A DNA stretch of 64,000 bases from Xanthostigma xanthostigma (GCA_963575645.1 OY754466.1:2954001-3018000); one strand, 5' to 3'; positions 12,434 through 24,778 are shown, counted from the stretch's first letter. A program made the numbers and translations. Notes: generated from the letters alone by a model not told the origin.

Positions 12434-12996
12434 CAGTATGTAAACGTGAAAGGTGCACATAGGGAAATTAGCATTGGGAAAAAATACTTGGATCAGAGTT
12501 AGCCATGACTGCATGAATTGTTATTTCTATTGAATTATCGTGGTAATCTTGAGGATTTCTATTTTATTTTGATTTTACTTGGCTTTTTTAATAATAAAAA
12601 GCTCTTATAAATCATTATTTTAATTTTTTTGTACAAAAATAAAACAAAAAAACAACTCCGTCTGTTTGGAAACATTTCATTCAAAAATTGTCTGACTGGT
12701 ATGACGTATGCGCGTTGGTAAATCAGTGACCCAAAGTCTTTAGGTTCAACACGAATAGGCGGAGATATTTGATCTCGCACCATATTTAAGTATTTTTGGG
12801 AATTTAATGTCCCATTAATAAAAAAAGTCCGATTATGTTGTAATCATTTGAATATTTTCTTCGGTAGTATACACATTCATTTTGCAAAAGAAAATTATCT
12901 GTCAAATTGAAAAACAAGATTTCAAGGCTCACTCTGATCCAGTCATTTTTTTCCAATGTTAATTTCTCTATGTGCACCTTACGTGTTTACATACTG
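12434..12996. mobile_element. Tc1/mariner-type element, degenerate
   Basis: The terminal inverted repeats are about 65 bases long (CAGTATGTAAACGTG at the left, its complement at the right) and the element is flanked by TA on both sides. A minus-strand frame at 12559-12783 includes PKDFGSLIYQRAYVIPVR, which resembles the region after the last catalytic aspartate of mariner-like transposases (DFF..G......VY..PVR). That resemblance is tentative. The 563-bp length means most of the transposase is gone. Confidence 0.72.
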
Positions 12997-13000
12997 TATA

Positions 13001-13081
13001 AAATCATAATACACTTTTCTCAAAATTTGACATAATAGGTAGTGCATTTTTGATACATTAAACACCCATTTTTGTTATATA
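13001..13081 (+). repeat. Direct repeat flanking a mariner-type element, right copy
   Basis: It is the partner of 12337-12433. Confidence 0.85.
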
Positions 13082-13205
13082 CTTATTTCTGTTATATATA
13101 TATAATAAGGCAAAGCATGTAAGTTGGAGTAGCGGACAAACTGTTATACAAACTACACGTGTGTCAGTTAGGTTAGATAAAACAATCAATCAATCAACGT
13201 GAGGT

Positions 13206-13228
13206 GAAATAAGGTTAGGTTAGGTTAG
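13206..13228 (+). repeat. Short run of TTAGG-type units
   Basis: AGGTTAGGTTAGGTTAG is three units of the insect telomeric pentamer, with further GTTAG words at 13165-13180. It is too short to call an interstitial telomere. Confidence 0.6.
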
Positions 13229-13229
13229 A

Positions 13230-13560
13230 CGTGTGTGGTGTGTGTGTGTGTTTTGTATAGGAGGTACTTGTGACTTGTTATTAGAGACGTACCGCTAACC
13301 CAGGCATCAGAACAGTGGTAGTGCAGTAGTGATGGTAGTATTGGCGCGCCGATGTTGGTTAGTTTCGCATTGCAGTCAAGATGGTTGTAGTAGAGGCGTT
13401 TTTTTCAGTTCGTTAACACGGGGGCACTGTAGTCAGTTAGAAGACACGCACGCACTCAAGCCTTAGGATTGTGATCAGGCGTTCAGGCGAACGTGGCTGG
13501 TCGTTCGAACATTCATAGTGTCGCCAACCAACGAACGAGTTAACAAGAAAAGAAAAGAAA
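13230..13560. promoter_or_regulatory. GC-richer island, promoter or UTR candidate
   Basis: This segment is clearly GC-richer and less repetitive than its flanks. On the plus strand it contains several arthropod initiator-like words (TTTCAGTTCG near 13406, GTAGTCAGTTAG near 13432). On the minus strand it contains ACTAAC and CTAAC words that resemble the HOW/QKI response element, which would fit a distal how 3' UTR. Neither reading is proven. Confidence 0.3.
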
Positions 13561-14564
13561 AAAACAGTTTGTTAGTATTCGATGTACCACCATCAACATG
13601 ATCATATTAATTTTATTAATCGATACTGTTTTTCTTTTTTTTTTGGTTTCAAATTTATTAATACGATTACATTAATTTACAAATCGGTTTTATTATGCAC
13701 AATGCGTCGCCAGCCAAATGCTTTTTTTAATTCAGAAGCGAAATTTTTATCGGTCGTAAGCGAATAGAATTTTTACATGCGGATTCGAACCAATTATTGT
13801 TTGTTTTTGTTATGACGTTAAATAATATAAAACATTCAAGGGAAATGAATGTCAAATACATGCAGCAATATATTGTTGCTATTTATTTTTTATTTGTCGG
13901 GTTCTATAATTTAAAATCTTAGCTCTGTGCCGATAAATATCTGTTAGTTAAAGCATTCAAACTAATAAAAACAAATTATAAGATTAAATTTACGGTTCAA
14001 TATATTTTTGTTATCAAAAATCGCTTCATAACAGAAATATAAAATACTAAAAAAAACACGCATAATTATCTTGTGAATAAAATGTAGAAAAAAGCATTGG
14101 CTGCTAATGCAGTGAAAATAATAAAATTTCAACAACCAAAGTGTCAGTAAATAAGGACAAAATTTGAATAGTGCAACTGTTAAAAAGATAATTGTATTAT
14201 GAATGGTTTACAAATATATGAATTATAAATAATATAATAAAAATACATATATATGGGCAATCTGACACTAAGGTGGTTAGTATTAAAAGCTTCCTTTTAT
14301 TAATGATAATAAATAAATATATATATCTGCCATTTACTAATTAGACTAATTTAAAATTTGTTTGTAATAATAGAAATAATGTGAATTGAATTGTAATTAA
14401 AAATTAATTCATCAATCATTTTTATACAGTGTCCATCTTAGGCCGCTAGTAATAAAGCAGAAATATAACAAAAAATTTAATATGAATGACATTTCAAATT
14501 TAATCGGCCCCCAAACTTCTATCTCGAAAAAGTTTTAAAAAATAAATCATAAGTAATTATTTTT
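13561..14564. other. Unassigned AT-rich intergenic sequence
   Basis: A possible splice donor (GTC|GTAAGC) near 13756 would suit a 5' UTR exon starting in the 13.4-kb island, but nothing else supports it. Low-complexity A/T tracts dominate. Confidence 0.35.
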
Positions 14565-15066
14565 ATTCAACACGCGTGAGTAATATATAATTTCGGGGCT
14601 CTGCTAAATTCGGGAGAAATAATAAATTACTTCATGTTGACGCGTAGAGTGCTAATTATGAGCCGAAACTGTATGATAATGTATTACTGCATAGTTTCTG
14701 GACCAATAGGAACGCGGTAGCGAGCCGAAAGTGTACGGTAATGAATTATTACTGTATAGTTTCTGGACCAATAGGAACGCGGTAGCAATTTGTATATATG
14801 AAAACAGCATCGCAATTCAGCGAAAGTCAGGGCCATCTTGTGTGCATCGAGGGCGGTGGGTACGTCAATCAATGAAGTGATTTATTATTTCTCCCTCTTT
14901 TATCAGGGCCCCGATTACATATTACTCGTGCTAAAGTATTATGTGCGACCATTGAATGAAGGAGAATATTCCACTCGCGTGTTACCGCACTCGCTACGCT
15001 CGTGCGGCAAATTTCACGCTCATGAAATCTTCTCCTTCTCTCACTAGTCGCACAATATACTATTAT
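14565..15066 (+). repeat. Dispersed repeat G, copy 1
   Basis: It starts ATTCAACACGCGTGAGTAAT and ends ACTAGTCGCACAATATACTA. The copy at 37120-37606 is very similar. Copy 1 contains an internal tandem duplication of about 65 bases (TTTCTGGACCAATAGGAACG, twice, near 14694 and 14759). The GC-rich block near 14985-15020 can fold (CGCACTCGCTACGCTCGTGCG). The class is unknown. Confidence 0.8.
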
Positions 15067-16507
15067 TACATAATTTTAGTAGTTTTTAAATATATTTTTT
15101 CTGATTGAACTATACGAAAAGAAAGCCCTGTGTTAGTGAATATTGAAAAAACATAATTTTTTATATATTTCTGTTTTAACACATTTCTTTTTATTTTAAT
15201 TTAATTTGCACAATGACCTGCAAAAAATGTAGGTATGTTATTTTTATACATAAAAATTCCGAACAAGTCTTAGCCACAAAATAGTACAATAATTTATTGT
15301 GCCATATAAAAATGAGTGTGAATATTATTAACCAAATGATTTTTAGTCAGTTAATTTCAATGTTAACTTATATATTATACCGTTTAAATATATAAAAAAA
15401 CATTTACTTAATAGAACTAGAGACTATAAATTGTTAGCACAAAACTATGAACTTCAGTAATTGACAGACATTACAAATATTTGAATATTCCCGCCACACA
15501 TACACGACAATCACTCCACCCAGGTAGACAATAATTATTTCTACTTCAAAAATGCATACTGTTAGTCAACTTGCCAATGTGGTCGAATTGCTTATTATTG
15601 TTAGAAATGACAAAAAAGAAAAAATATATATAAATTAATTAGAATTGTTAATTTGTCAAGGATTTATTTAATACAACAAAATTAAAAAAAATACCTAAAA
15701 TTATTATAGATGTTAAAGTAATATAAAATAGTTACTGAACGGATAATAAAAGGTGCGACTGCTTAAATTTCTTTTTTGAAAAAAAGAAGAAAATCCGGAT
15801 ATTGAACTTCTGTTAAAATAAAAAATAAATAAAACATGACGATTCTTTTACACAGAAATTTATTTTTCAAATATTTATCTGTGATGACATTATATTTTTA
15901 ATACTACTGACAGTACATAATAGCTTGCAAAAATTGAAAATATATATAAATATTTTATTCCACATTGGCTTAAGTTAACAAAATATTTGATACACAACAA
16001 AATAATAGAACACTTAAACTATATGTAAACGAAGAACTCGTAAAACGTTTATCATATTTTAAATATGAAAACATTTCTAATTTGGAAAGAAGGACATTTT
16101 CATTTTAAATATTGTCCATATAAGATCTTATTATTCACAAATTCAAAAATCTTAACATTTACATGGCAAAGAATAATAAAATACAATATAAAAATATAAA
16201 AAATCTGTATAAAAAATAATATTGAAACGCAGGTAGAAAATCAGACTAGCAAATGCACAACACGCAGAAAAGAAAAAGACAACTTAAGGGACTACTTGAC
16301 GTTAACAGTGTAAAAATATTACACTACAACATTACGATGTAAATTGTTACAGATGTCCTCCTTCCCACTATACCATTATATTACGCAGAAATATACAAAA
16401 AGAAACAAATGAAACGCGAACCGGTTCCACACAATATCGTAAGCAGTCCGTACGAATTATGAATATTCACAAGCGGAGACATTCGTAAATAATCCGGAAC
16501 TCATATA
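15067..16507. other. Unassigned, very AT-rich intergenic sequence
   Basis: No coding or RNA feature was found. Confidence 0.4.
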
Positions 16508-17310
16508 CAGTGTAACCTCTCATAACGGACACCTCTAATGAGCGGACAGCTCTATTAGGCGGACACTATGTGATAGTCCGGAATGAAGTACAAGAGAATT
16601 CCATAAGACATAATCTCTCTTGAGCGGACTCTCTCTTGGGCGGACGCGGACGCAATATTTAAGTACAAAACTTGTAAAATTCTCTCTTAAACGGACACAA
16701 AATTAAAAATGTTGCAACACGTTGTACTATAAAAAATGATTTAGGCGAATTCATTACCATCGATAAAAACTTATTAGTAGAAGATGATGATGACACCTCT
16801 TTTAACAAAATTGTAAAAAAAGGCGACAACCTGACGTTAGTTGAATCTGACGAATCCGATGAAGAAATAACCATAACTGATCAATCTAATGCTATAAGTT
16901 ATCAGCAGACCATTGGTATGTTGAAAACAATTACAGAATTTGCCAAAACTAAAGGAGATTCAACAGCAATGCAGATGTTATCTGACTTGGAATTACATTT
17001 TCAAGACAACGTGCTTAAAACTAATACGCGTCAAACTACCATAATTGATTTTTTCAAGCCAACTAAGTTATACTTTTTATGTTTGATTTTTTGATTTCAT
17101 ACGTAGGTATGCATATTAATGTATATGAGAAAACAATAAAATTCTACCCCATTATGTAAATAAAAAATATGTATGTACATATTATGTAGTATGTATGTAT
17201 CTACATACATAATAATATGTGTTTTTTATTTTTTCCCATACGCGGACACCTCTCTTAGGCGGACATATTTTAATAGTCCCGAAGGTGTCCGCTTAAGAGA
17301 GATGTCACTG
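16508..17310 (+). mobile_element. pogo/Tigger-type DNA transposon, internally deleted
   Basis: The left end is CAGTGTAACCTCTCATAACG, and the right end is its imperfect complement ending TCTCACTG-like (ATGTCACTG). Both ends are flanked by TA. GCGGACACCTCT-type words are repeated inside both ends. The 803-bp element keeps only the transposase C-terminus. Confidence 0.9.
16708..17094 (+). pseudogene. pogo/Tigger transposase C-terminal fragment
   Basis: The frame is open for 128 codons to TGA. It contains an acidic stretch (LVEDDDDTSFNKI, VESDESDEEITI), then a helical segment with MLKTITEFAK and MLSDLELHF, and ends with RQTTIIDFFKP. The last motif fits the PCNA-interacting box Q-x-x-I-x-x-F-F, which pogo transposase is known to carry at its C-terminus. 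The helix-turn-helix DNA-binding region and the DDE catalytic core are absent, lost in the internal deletion. It cannot be functional as a transposase, although the surviving tail is uninterrupted. Confidence 0.82.
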
Positions 17311-18799
17311 TACTTATGATCATCTCCTCGGGGGGAACATTCAAACGTTTTTTTGGGAATTAGCGCTCCTAGAAACCCGAGCTCGTACCAGTCGGTCTGT
17401 GTATGTTGACTGGCAGATTCTTTAAGACACACATAGACGCCGATGATCTCAACTGTTAAGCGTCTATAATCTACAATCTCTCTCTTTCTTATGATCGTAC
17501 TCGTACAGAATCGCACTAGTGTGTGGAACCAGCTATTATCGATATATTTGAGTGCAGAAACGAAACCGGAGATTAAAGAGTAAATAGTATTTTTTTTTTC
17601 AAAACAAATGAATGTTTTGATGAACATTTTTTATGAGAATGAATAGCAAAAAGGTCTGAATATCGGAAGGCCTGCCATTTAACCCAGGCTTGTTGCTCTA
17701 TCTAATTGAAATCGAATTAAGGTTATACGCCCGATAGAGCAATGTATAGATAATACGCTGAAATTTTAATATGTTAATTATGGATATCTCATACATTCAA
17801 CTGCATTTTTTAAAAAACATTGACCGTCTAGTTTTCAAGTTATTAATTATTAAAAATGCGATTTTTAACACAGTGATAAATGAGAAGACTGACCGGAAGT
17901 GTATATAAAAATAAGATTAAACCAAATTGGCTATAGACAAATTTTTAAAAAACTGATTATTCGAAAGTTTGACTCCTTTAGATAACGTAAAAATTTAAAA
18001 AACTATACTTTCCCGTGCAGTTTTGGAGAAATATTAATTAAAAATTTTCGAAACATCTCTCAAAATCTCTATTTTCTAGATTTGAATTATGTCACCATGA
18101 AAACCAGATTACACGAAAAGTTTTTCATAAATTTTGTTTTTATTAAACAATTTTTTTGACGTAGCTAATAACTAAAACTTGAAAATTGGATATTTTCTCA
18201 TTTACCAAGTATTAAAAACTGCATTTAATATCCAATAACTCAAAAACTATACGTCTAACGGTTCAAAGGTTTTTAAAACCAAAACGTACGATAAAATCAT
18301 TCGTGTACACTGGACTTAATTAAATATACTGCTTAAGTCACAACTTTATGATATTATGTCAAATGTTTAAATATTATTTCTTAAATATTAAAAAATAAAG
18401 CTATGATCAACAGGATATAATATTTCCATAAGAAATAATAAATTTACCAAGTCATATAACATTTTTTTGTTACAACAAAATACGGACGCAGTTTTTACTG
18501 ATACGGTCGAGAGCGTATAACCTTAAGACGGAAGAACTATTTGGGCAACTTTGTTATAAAAAAGTCGATCGTCCAGTTATACTTAATGTTTCGATTTGTA
18601 CACAGTCTGCTTATAGATTTCTAAAAATGAAGTTTCATTACAAAACAACAAAGTCTTAAAATAGAAAATATGTAACGTATTTTGGAACATGTAAAAAATA
18701 TAATTTATAGATCAATACTCCAAATCCATTCACACTGCTCGAATCAAAGACGCTAAAAATTACAAATATAAATCGAACAACTGAGAATAAACAACTAAC
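17311..18799. other. Flank downstream of the distal how exon
   Basis: If the distal exon is terminal, this holds its 3' UTR. The closest minus-strand AATAAA I noticed is at 18139-18144, about 660 bases past the stop. The open frame at 17226-17627 on the minus strand shows no domain and overlaps the pogo right end. Confidence 0.35.
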
Positions 18800-18878
18800 C
18801 TTCATGAAAGAGCACCTGCTCTTTGATATGGGTGCTCCCGCATCTGGGTCAAATGCCGTCTCTGTTTTGCCGCAGCTC
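18800..18878 (-). CDS. how: how distal C-terminal exon, STAR nuclear-localisation isoform
   Basis: After a TAATGTACAG acceptor, the exon supplies GA to the single G left by the alternative donor at 28085 and reads G-AAAKQRRHLTQMREHPYQRAGALS then TGA at 18802-18804. It corresponds to the GAIKQQRR...REHPYQRA tail of Drosophila HOW and the RRHDMRVHPYQR tail of vertebrate QKI-5. There, HPYQR is part of the nuclear-localisation signal of STAR proteins. Inference: splicing to this exon gives the nuclear isoform, while read-through at 28065 gives a form without this signal. Two 3' boundaries are possible: GAAG|GTTAGT at 18800, after the stop, or GCAG|GTGCTC at 18816, before the stop, which would extend the protein into an exon I have not found. 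The exon lies 9.2 kb from its neighbour. Confidence 0.9.
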
Positions 18879-19098
18879 CTGTACATTAGGCAAGCAATTG
18901 AATTCACATAAATGATAAATATAACATTAATTAAAGAGTATAAATTAATATAATATGTCAAGATTTGTTCTCATGTCCATAAAAAAATAATCGTTATAGG
19001 TTAGGTTCATTCCAACGACTCTAGCGCTACACGTATTGAATAATGCGCTTAAGCTTTTTTGTAGCGACTAACTAAGCGCTTTATACTTTATGCTAGAA

Positions 19099-19578
19099 TA
19101 TACAGATTGCATCAAATAGGACATTCTATGTGTAAGACAGAGACGATATATAAAGATCTAAAGCAGTAAGTAAGAATGAGATAAATGATCGCTAATATAG
19201 TTACTGTGGTTACGTAAATAAATAATTACGTACACTGTAAATCTTTTTACCAATTTATCAATTAAAACAACTACAAATAAATTTATTATGTTGGCGGTTG
19301 AATTACCGCCATAAAATCATTTAATTATTTGGATTTTTTCCCGAACAGTATAAATAGTCATTTTATCAATAATTTCACTAGTGAATACTGACATTTGATA
19401 AAATTGTGATTTTTACTGTAGAAAACAAAGACGATACTATCAGATTGTATAACCACAGTAACTATTAGCGATCATTTATCTTATTCTTACTTACTGCTTT
19501 AGTGCTTTATATAATATCGTCTCTGTCTTACACACAGAATGTTCTATGGACTGTTTTGATTTGATACAATCTGTATAA
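19099..19578. repeat. Foldback MITE with arms of about 120 bp
   Basis: Left arm 19099-19214 and right arm 19447-19578 are inverted copies (AGACAGAGACGATAT... and ...ATATCGTCTCTGTCTTAC; AGATAAATGATCGCTAA is paired as well). The interior is AT-rich. Confidence 0.85.
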
Positions 19579-19609
19579 CTACAAATTAACTGGACAAAGA
19601 CAATATTGT

Positions 19610-19760
19610 AGCTCTGTTCCAACCTCTCTGCAAACGGTAATATTATCGTCTCAGTCTTGCGCAGTAGCTAAAACGAAACTGTTGATATCGGTCTTGAAGC
19701 TACTACGCAAAACTGCGACGACAATATTACAGTTCGCAGAGAAATTAGTGGAACAGAGCT
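19610..19760. repeat. Palindromic MITE (GCTCTGTTCCAAC ends)
   Basis: AGCTCTGTTCCAACCTCTCTG at the left pairs with the right end, GCAGAGAAATTAGTGGAACAG. Inner CGTC...GACG blocks also pair. A related half copy lies at 48041-48115. Confidence 0.82.
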
Positions 19761-21958
19761 TGCAAGTAATATTTTTACAATCAGGTAGCCGGCGCTACCA
19801 TTTGTATTTAAAAGCGCTGTCATTGAATGTACCCTGATCTCTAAAAAGACAACTTCATTAAGTTCTGGACTATTTTAGATAAAACGACAAATCAAATTTT
19901 CTAAATATTTACAATTGGAAATTTACAATTTGCATTCTTTCATTCATTTAAAATTGAGTACTTTTCAGATGAAATCATACTTTGAATAAATGATTATGCA
20001 ATTAAAAATTAAATATAATAATAATATTTCATATCTAATAAATTCTTTATACAATATTTTTGTACCGTAGAGTGTAGATAACACAAAGCACTTAAAAAAA
20101 AATGGCGACTACGGTAAGAGCTGCATTTTTAAAATACAGAATTATAGTTAAAAGATTAAAAGTAGCGTAACAGAATATTGAACTAAATATGTTAAATGAG
20201 GAATTTTATTGACTTGGTCCCTTCCTCTAACGGATGTTATTTCGTTTAGTTAAATTTATTTTCATGTAAGAACTACCGATCTGATATAATATGGTATCGA
20301 ATGGATCTCGGCGAATACGCATGAAAAATTTGAAATCATACAATTTAACAAAGCTTTTGTTTTAATCGGTAAAGTGTTCCATTTATAAAATTATAAATAT
20401 AATCGGATAAATAGATATTTTAGATTCCGGAAGCTCAGAAAATATAAACGGTTTGATAGAAAATTATATCGACTTTTTGTGTACGCAAAACAAAAGCGTA
20501 ACAAATTAAGCAAGCCTGAATAATCATTACAAAAGAAAAAAACATTCGCATTTTTGTATATTTTCAAATTTACGATGAAATTACACGAGTTAATAATAAA
20601 ATCAAATATCGGTTTCGCCCAATAATCGAAATGGGATATTAGTACTGGTAGTATCGGTTACACATATTAAGTATTATTAATTTTCCAATGCCAGTATCAA
20701 ATATTTGTTGGCGTACAGACGACTTCAATTCTTTTAAAACAAAAGAAGTCCGAAAACTGATCAATGACCAATACAACTAACAAACGAATCAGATTTTTCC
20801 TATTAATTTGTTTCACTTTATTTCAACACGCGTCTTTTAAAATTTTATATATCGTATGCATTTCTAGTTTCGTATCCTTTTTTCCATAGAATAAACTCAG
20901 TTAGTAAACTTAACCTCAATTGCGGTATTATTTGTTTATTTACCCTGTTCCTGATCCTGTTTTTACGGTTTACTTAAGTGAACTATCAAACAATAAGACG
21001 ATTTTACTAATAAGTTTTCTGAATATATGGTTAATAAAATTGTATATATTTTGGAGCGGTAAGCGAAAATAATAACTTCACTACCTTTTGTACTAGCGGC
21101 ATCTAATAGACTTTCTTATTTAGCATTCAATTGCTGTCACTTTATTTTAATAATGGTTATTTTAAAACGAAACATAAGAAATTCGCGGGGCACACAGGCA
21201 ATGCTTGGTTCAACACTTCATATATGAAAAAGTCCAGCCATTAGCACATAAAAAAACAGAAACCATACTTATTAAAAGGAAGAAGTGACTTTTAGAAGTC
21301 GCAAAAGACTCGAAACATCGAATCTATTCGCGTGTAAAACATAACCCCGTTTTTGTTGTCGCGCAGTCGGATAAAAAGGAAAAACGTCGCTTTAAATATT
21401 GAAAACTGACATCGGTTTCATTAATAACACTTTTTAAATTAAACGGGACCTACATATTTACAAATTAAAGAATATTTTAACTTTTGGAATGAATTTACTG
21501 ATTATATTAGAGAAAAACGATTTTAGGTCTGAATTATAAGAAATTTCCAACTATTAAAATATAAAATAATAAATACCCGCGATAAAAAAGCATAACAATT
21601 AAGTAGATAAAATTACTAACAAATATTTTGAAATAGTAAACAGAACTGCATTTCCCACACACCTATTTTAAAGGTAATAAAAAAAAAGTAACCAACCACC
21701 TGAATTATTTTAAAAGCATTTGAGGCATCGACCCTAATAGAATTAATTAAATATATATTTTTACCGACTATCAATCTTAAATTAAATACATTTAAAACAA
21801 AAAATGCAAGTCACACGCTATAAAAATAAAGCAAACGCGTTAATAAATACAATATGATTTAATAACTAATATTGACAGTGCTATTTTAATACGAAATTAC
21901 GTAACGGAACGATCTGGTCATACGGAGCTATTAATTATGTAAGTGGTATCATATATAT

Positions 21959-23343
21959 TTTTTAGAAAAAACCTCACAATTTCTCCACATAAATTATGTA
22001 TCATTTTACAGATAACTGCTTGCTCTACTGACATCAACAACTAAAAAATTTATTATTGCTTTTGTTTTTGTAAATTAATTAAAATACAGCAACGCTGAAC
22101 AACGTCTGCCATCTGACGGCTTTAATTTTGAAACAGCGAGCAACGCTGAACAACGTCACAGCAATGCTGCATGATGCCATCTGATGGCTTAGCTCAACGC
22201 TTTTGCTACTTGCGCCTCTATATGACAATTTTAGTAAAATATTTCTTCGATCTGTCATCTGAGCTTCATATTGTAATTAGTGATGGGAATATCTCGAAAT
22301 AAAATACAGAATCATTCGATTATTAAAATATCTCGAGATATCTCGAGAGGTTATTAAAAATCACTCGAATGATTTTTAGTAAGTATATACTAAGTAGTAA
22401 CATCTTTTATCTGCCTCTGTTCTATGAAGCACTGCATCCAGGCTACTCTATTGTATTAGCTATTAAAGTCTAAAGAATCGAAACCTCTAAGTCGAGATGA
22501 ATGCAAACTTCATTCAGAATGTGTTTATACTGCGAATGAATTCAATCGAACCTCGATGCCTCAAACTAATATTTTAGGTCGAATGAAGTTTCATTTTGTA
22601 TATTTTGTCTTCACTGCTCACGGCTAGCTTGCGGTAACCAGTAACATCGTTCGAGAACGTCCTAAACCACTCGAAATATACCTTTCGAGATATACAATGA
22701 GTGAATTCTGTCCGCGAGAGAATTTTGTCCAATCTCTCAATTGGTTTTATTGCAGTGTTTTGCGTAATGCGTTTACGACTACCAGAAATAGATGTACACA
22801 CTACACAGTACCACACTACATTTTATAGTTTATACTTTTATAGTTTATTAATTATTTAGTAAAAATAAAAATATAGTACCTATAAATTGAAAGATTGCTA
22901 TTGAAATGGAATAATTTGTTTTATATAATATATATTATTATGTATTTCTTCCAGTTAATTATTTTTGCTAATGAAATAAAAGTTTTGTGTTTTAATGTGT
23001 GCTGTAATATATTAGTATTAAGGTGGGTAAGTAGTAACTACCTATAGTAAACTAAATACTACGAGAATATTTGTTATACTCATTATAATGAAACATCTCG
23101 AAGGTAACATTTCGAATGAATCATTCGATTATCAAAATCATTCGAGTAGCAACCTTTCGATTATTAAAATCATTCGATTATTCCCATCACTAATTGTAAT
23201 ACAACAAAAAGAAGAACGTTATAAGCAGCGTGCAAAATTAGAAACGAATTGAATACCTGCAATCATATTTAAAAAATAATTTTGTAAAGTGATAATAATT
23301 ATTATACTTATTTAGTGCGAATAATTCGCACAGGTCACACTAG
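21959..23343 (+). mobile_element. Helitron-like element E, copy 1, split by a hAT insertion
   Basis: The right end has the hairpin GTGCGAATAATTCGCAC about ten bases before CTAG, followed by T: the layout of a Helitron 3' end. Without the hAT insertion at 22278-23192 it is about 462 bp and aligns with 39347-39865. The interior repeats the words CAACGCTGAACAACGTC and TGCCATCTGA. I do not see a standard TC 5' end, so it may be 5' truncated. Confidence 0.72.
22278..23192. mobile_element. hAT-type element inserted in Helitron-like E
   Basis: The ends are TAGTGATGGGAAT and ATTCCCATCACTA. It is flanked on both sides by the exact 8-bp duplication ATTGTAAT (22270-22277 and 23193-23200). The copy of E at 39347-39865 has a single ATTGTAAT at this point, i.e. 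an unoccupied site. Subterminal CATTCGATTAT words repeat in both ends. The 80-codon minus-strand frame at 22574-22816 has no domain I recognise, so the element is taken as non-autonomous. Confidence 0.92.
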
Positions 23344-23367
23344 TCTATCATAATGTATATAGTAGTG

Positions 23368-23470
23368 TTGATCCAATAGAAAGAATGTCACGAAAAGGAG
23401 GGTTTGGTTTTTATTCGCTAGTGGCCAACGTTTCGAAAAATGTATCTTCATCTTCAGGGCCTCAAGCTGG
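23368..23470 (-). repeat. Penelope-type fragment with hammerhead-like motif, copy 1
   Basis: On the minus strand, 23462-23416 reads CCCTGAAGATGAAG...TTCGAAACGTTGG. This has the CUGAnGA and GAAA blocks of a hammerhead ribozyme core, separated by a short stem that could form GAAGA/UUUUC. Penelope-like elements are known to carry such ribozymes in their terminal repeats. The copy at 56323-56450 shares this block and the words GTAGTGTTGATCCAA. Confidence 0.5.
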
Positions 23471-23670
23471 TCAAATGGTGGTAAATTGTTCTATCATAAT
23501 GTTGAGAAAAGGGCACTTTAACGAATATTCTCAATACTAGATAACAATTTTTTTTTTCAAATCCTAAACAATTCCTTTACTAACAGTTTTTCTTTGTAGT
23601 CTAAAGCGACCCATCCCTGTTTCAACTGGATGCGATAGATATATTTTTAGTTATCGGAAAATTCTACAAT

Positions 23671-24060
23671 AGTATATTGTGCAACTAGTGCGACAATGCC
23701 GCACGAGTTGCACATACTATTTTTTATTACGAATTAAATTAAATTAAAATTTTATTACGAATTAAAAAAAGAAATTAGAAGTAATAAAAATTAAAATTAA
23801 ATCATTAAAAAGTTGAAAATTCAGTTAAAACTGTCAAGAAAAGTCCATAATCGAAAATTTTAACCTCAAATCTGCGTAAAATGACAGTTTGTTTCGTTGA
23901 CATTAACACCGTTATTATTTTGTTTTTTTTCTCTGAATTTGCGTGCGGCAAACAATAATTTCAGTGCGACAAATAAAGTTTCCGCACGCAAATGAAAATA
24001 GCTACTTTTCAACCGTAACAGCGTGCGTAAACATACCACTTTTCCCGCACGAGTAATAAA
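23671..24060. repeat. Dispersed repeat Y, copy 1
   Basis: Starting near TATTGTGCAACTAGTGCG, it is about 390 bp and nearly identical to 35027-35413. An inner block of about 100 bases (AAATCATTAAAAAGTTGAAA...) also occurs in the TTAA-ended elements at 43466 and 44942. Confidence 0.85.
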
Positions 24061-24778
24061 AAAATGTATTTCGTTTGCGGCGCGGCTACTGAACTAATAG
24101 CTTTGAGCAAATTCTGCCAGATTGATTAAAATAGCACTAAATCAATATTAAAATAGATTGAACAATGTAATAAACTATTTTTGAAATTTTGTTGGTTTTT
24201 TAATAATTGCAGAACTATAATGTCAAGCGCGTTGTTTATTTAAGGGAAAGTGATGTTTATTTAAATCCGCAACAATTAGAAATAAGTGTATCCGTTTGTT
24301 ATGTAAAAATAGCATGTAACTGTTCAGCGCGATGTATAAACAATGGAAAATACTAGCTACCTAATTTAAATTTTCTACATCCAATATACAAAATACTTAA
24401 AATAATAATGTGATGTTTTTTCAATGAGATGATATTTTATTATATCGACTTTTTATAAGGACTAGCAGCAATTAAAATGATTCCGTTTATTTAATAAACT
24501 TAAAATCACTGGCGAAAAATATGATTTATATTTACTGGGAAAAGACTCCAAATAGCACCAAGTATTCACGATTAATTATAATAAAAAATAGTCTAAAAAT
24601 ATATATTAACTCTGCATTACCACAGTTCAGAACCGAATGACAAATATTCATCAATCCCAGTTAAATTTAAACAAACTAAAAAGTCAGTAAGATACAAAAA
24701 AGGGTAATAACTTTGCAGTGGGTTCAAGACTACCGTATTTTCGAATTACGTAGCTACATGAAGCGCCAAAATTCTTTT

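Noticed and set aside
17226-17627. 133-codon minus-strand open frame
   Set aside because: It overlaps the right end of the pogo element and has no recognisable protein feature.
18656-18961. 101-codon minus-strand open frame
   Set aside because: It covers the distal how exon in the wrong phase. The spliced phase gives the conserved REHPYQR motif.
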